Made by a program: the position numbers and the translations under genes. Positions 60,599-64,000 of a stretch of 64,000 nt of DNA are shown here, one piece after another (the stretch's first letter is position 1; each line of letters starts with the position of its first letter). Source of the DNA: Rhodobacteraceae bacterium HLUCCA08 (GTDB lineage Bacteria; Pseudomonadota; Alphaproteobacteria; Rhodobacterales; Rhodobacteraceae); NCBI GenBank assembly GCA_001314655.1, contig LJSF01000016.1:281131-345130 (forward strand), written 5' to 3'. The notes beneath the pieces were generated by a model. The model did no database searches, was not told where the DNA came from, and saw only the letters and a list, made by a program, of their open reading frames with translations.

Positions 60599-61219
60599 AT
60601 GACGATCACCGTCGTCGAGGCCGCGCTTTACGCCGGGGCGCTGTTCCTCCTGTTCATCACCCCGGGGCCGGTCTGGGTCGGCCTGATCGCGCGGACCCTG
60701 TCGGGCGGGTTCGCCGCCGCCTGGCCGCTGACCCTGGGCGTCGTCGTGGGCGACGTGCTGTGGTCGGTGCTGGCGATCCTGGGCATGGCCTGGGTGGCGG
60801 AGAGCTTTGCCGGGGCGATGGAGGTGCTGACCTGGGTCGCCTGCGGCACCTTCCTGCTGATGGGCTGGCTGGTGCTTCGATCGGCGGGGGACCAGATCGA
60901 CCGCGACAGCCGCCTGACCCGCCCGGGCCTTGCGGCCGGATTCCTGGCCGGTCTTGTGGTCATCCTGGCCAATCCCAAGGCGATCCTGTTCTACATGGGC
61001 ATGTTGCCGGGCTTTTTCGATCTGGCGGCCCTGACCACTGCCGACATCGTCGCCATCGTCACCCTGTCGGCGATCGTCCCGCTGGCCGGAAACCTGACCA
61101 TGGCAACCTTCGTGGTGCGGGCCCGGGCGCTGCTGAAATCGCCGCAGGCGGTGCGCCGGATGAACGTTGCGGCCGGTTGCCTGCTGATCGGTGTCGGCCT
61201 TGCGATTCCGTTTCTGTGA
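60599..61219 (+). CDS. LysE/RhtB-type exporter
   Basis: A 206-residue polytopic protein with about six helices: ALYAGALFLLFITPGPVWVG (with the family FITPGP motif), LTLGVVVGDVLWSVLAILGM, MEVLTWVACGTFLLMGWLVL, GLAAGFLAGLVVILANPKAI with LFYMGMLPGFFDLAALTTAD, LSAIVPLAGNLTMATFVVRA and NVAAGCLLIGVGLAIPF. The GFLAGLVVILANPKAILFY segment is the LysE hallmark. The family exports amino acids or related solutes. ATG 60599 lies one base after the acetyltransferase stop. Confidence 0.88.
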   Translation: MTITVVEAALYAGALFLLFITPGPVWVGLIARTLSGGFAAAWPLTLGVVVGDVLWSVLAILGMAWVAESFAGAMEVLTWVACGTFLLMGWLVLRSAGDQIDRDSRLTRPGLAAGFLAGLVVILANPKAILFYMGMLPGFFDLAALTTADIVAIVTLSAIVPLAGNLTMATFVVRARALLKSPQAVRRMNVAAGCLLIGVGLAIPFL

Positions 61220-61234
61220 CTGCACAAAATATAG

Positions 61235-63718
<2,484 letters not shown>

Positions 63719-63726
63719 CCCGACGC

Positions 63727-63747
63727 GCCCCGGGCTTGACCCGGGGC
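63727..63747. repeat. REP-like GC hairpin after gyrB
   Basis: GCCCCGGG pairs perfectly with CCCGGGGC around CTTGA. The sequence is a form that recurs between genes in Rhodobacterales and relatives (from memory). It lies nine bases after the gyrB stop. It could assist transcript ending, but there is no T-tract. Confidence 0.55.
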
Positions 63748-63858
63748 CTCATCGGCAGGGGGCCCGGGTCTGGCTGACGCGCCGCTCACGTTTGCGTTTG
63801 CCCGATGGACGGCTTTCGCGCCCTGCGCCAAAACAGTCGACATGAACGGAGACCGCCC

Positions 63859-64000
63859 ATGTTCGACAGCGCCGCGCGCAAGTTGATCGACCCGCCGCTG
63901 AACGCGCTGGGCGCCCGTCTGGCCGCGCGCGGGATCGGTGCCGATGCGGTGACCCTGGTCGGACTGGCGCTGGGTCTGTTGGCTGCCTTGCTGATCGCGC
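63859..64000 (+). CDS. CDP-alcohol phosphatidyltransferase, N-terminal part only
   Basis: The first 47 residues of a protein cut off by the window. The start MFDSAARKLIDPPLNALGAR followed by LAARGIGADAVTLVGLALGL and LAALLIA resembles the N-terminal amphipathic helix and first membrane helix of CDP-alcohol phosphatidyltransferases. The DGxxAR signature would come next, outside the window. ATG 63859 follows CGGAGA. Confidence is moderate because only the beginning is visible. Confidence 0.65.
   Translation, partial: MFDSAARKLIDPPLNALGARLAARGIGADAVTLVGLALGLLAALLIA

Overview
The window is about 67% GC by eye and reads as a chromosomal segment of a Rhodobacterales-type (Roseobacter/Rhodobacter group) alphaproteobacterium. 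The grounds are FlaF/FlbT next to a single flagellin, a hemD - mitofilin-like - hemY order, a MotE-like protein beside motA, and a dnaA-dnaN-recF-gyrB region. Many genes overlap by 1-4 bases, and several start with GTG or TTG.

Region 1 (1-11.9 kb) is a surface-glycan island. It carries a UDP-sugar 4,6-dehydratase (cut by the window edge), a UDP-glucuronate 4-epimerase-type SDR, a DUF4422-GT8 glycosyltransferase fusion, a UDP-sulfoquinovose synthase, a DUF2793 phage-fibre-like protein, a PAPS-type sulfotransferase, a large two-headed glycosyltransferase, another SDR and a UDP-galactopyranose mutase. Together they suggest a galactofuranose-containing, sulfated or sulfonated polysaccharide. No sulfolipid assembly gene is present beside the sulfoquinovose synthase.

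Region 2 (11.9-16.3 kb) is housekeeping: hemD, a Mic60-like membrane protein, a HemY-type TPR membrane protein with a C-terminal four-cysteine metal site spaced as in LapB, tRNA-Thr(CGT) and a class I cytochrome c with a clear terminator.

Region 3 (16.5-50.7 kb) is a nearly complete flagellar cluster of about 35 genes. It opens with a four-gene module that looks like glycan or flagellin modification: an unknown protein, a TPR-glycosyltransferase, a DUF6165 protein and an FkbM methyltransferase. Then follow motB, flgEKLI, fliP-fliN-fliH-fliF (minus), fliL-motE-motA, a large secreted protein, flhA-fliR-flhB, a FliJ-sized coiled coil, a second fliL, flgH-A-G-F, fliQ-fliE-flgC-flgB, fliI, a DUF1217 protein, flbT-flaF, flagellin, flgN-flgJ, fliK and flgD. 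fliG and fliM are not in the window. Direct repeats of the form TTAR-N7-TTAR, the CtrA site geometry, lie upstream of motB, flgE, fliL/fliF and flagellin, always on the coding strand. This suggests direct CtrA control of the cluster.

Region 4 (50.6-64 kb) holds ubiE-ubiB (minus), a small membrane protein, mutM, an enoyl-CoA hydratase, rpsT, a gene-free stretch of about 580 bases, dnaA, dnaN, recF, a GNAT acetyltransferase, a LysE-type exporter, gyrB, an REP-like hairpin and the start of a CDP-alcohol phosphatidyltransferase. No CRISPR array, intact insertion sequence or prophage is visible.
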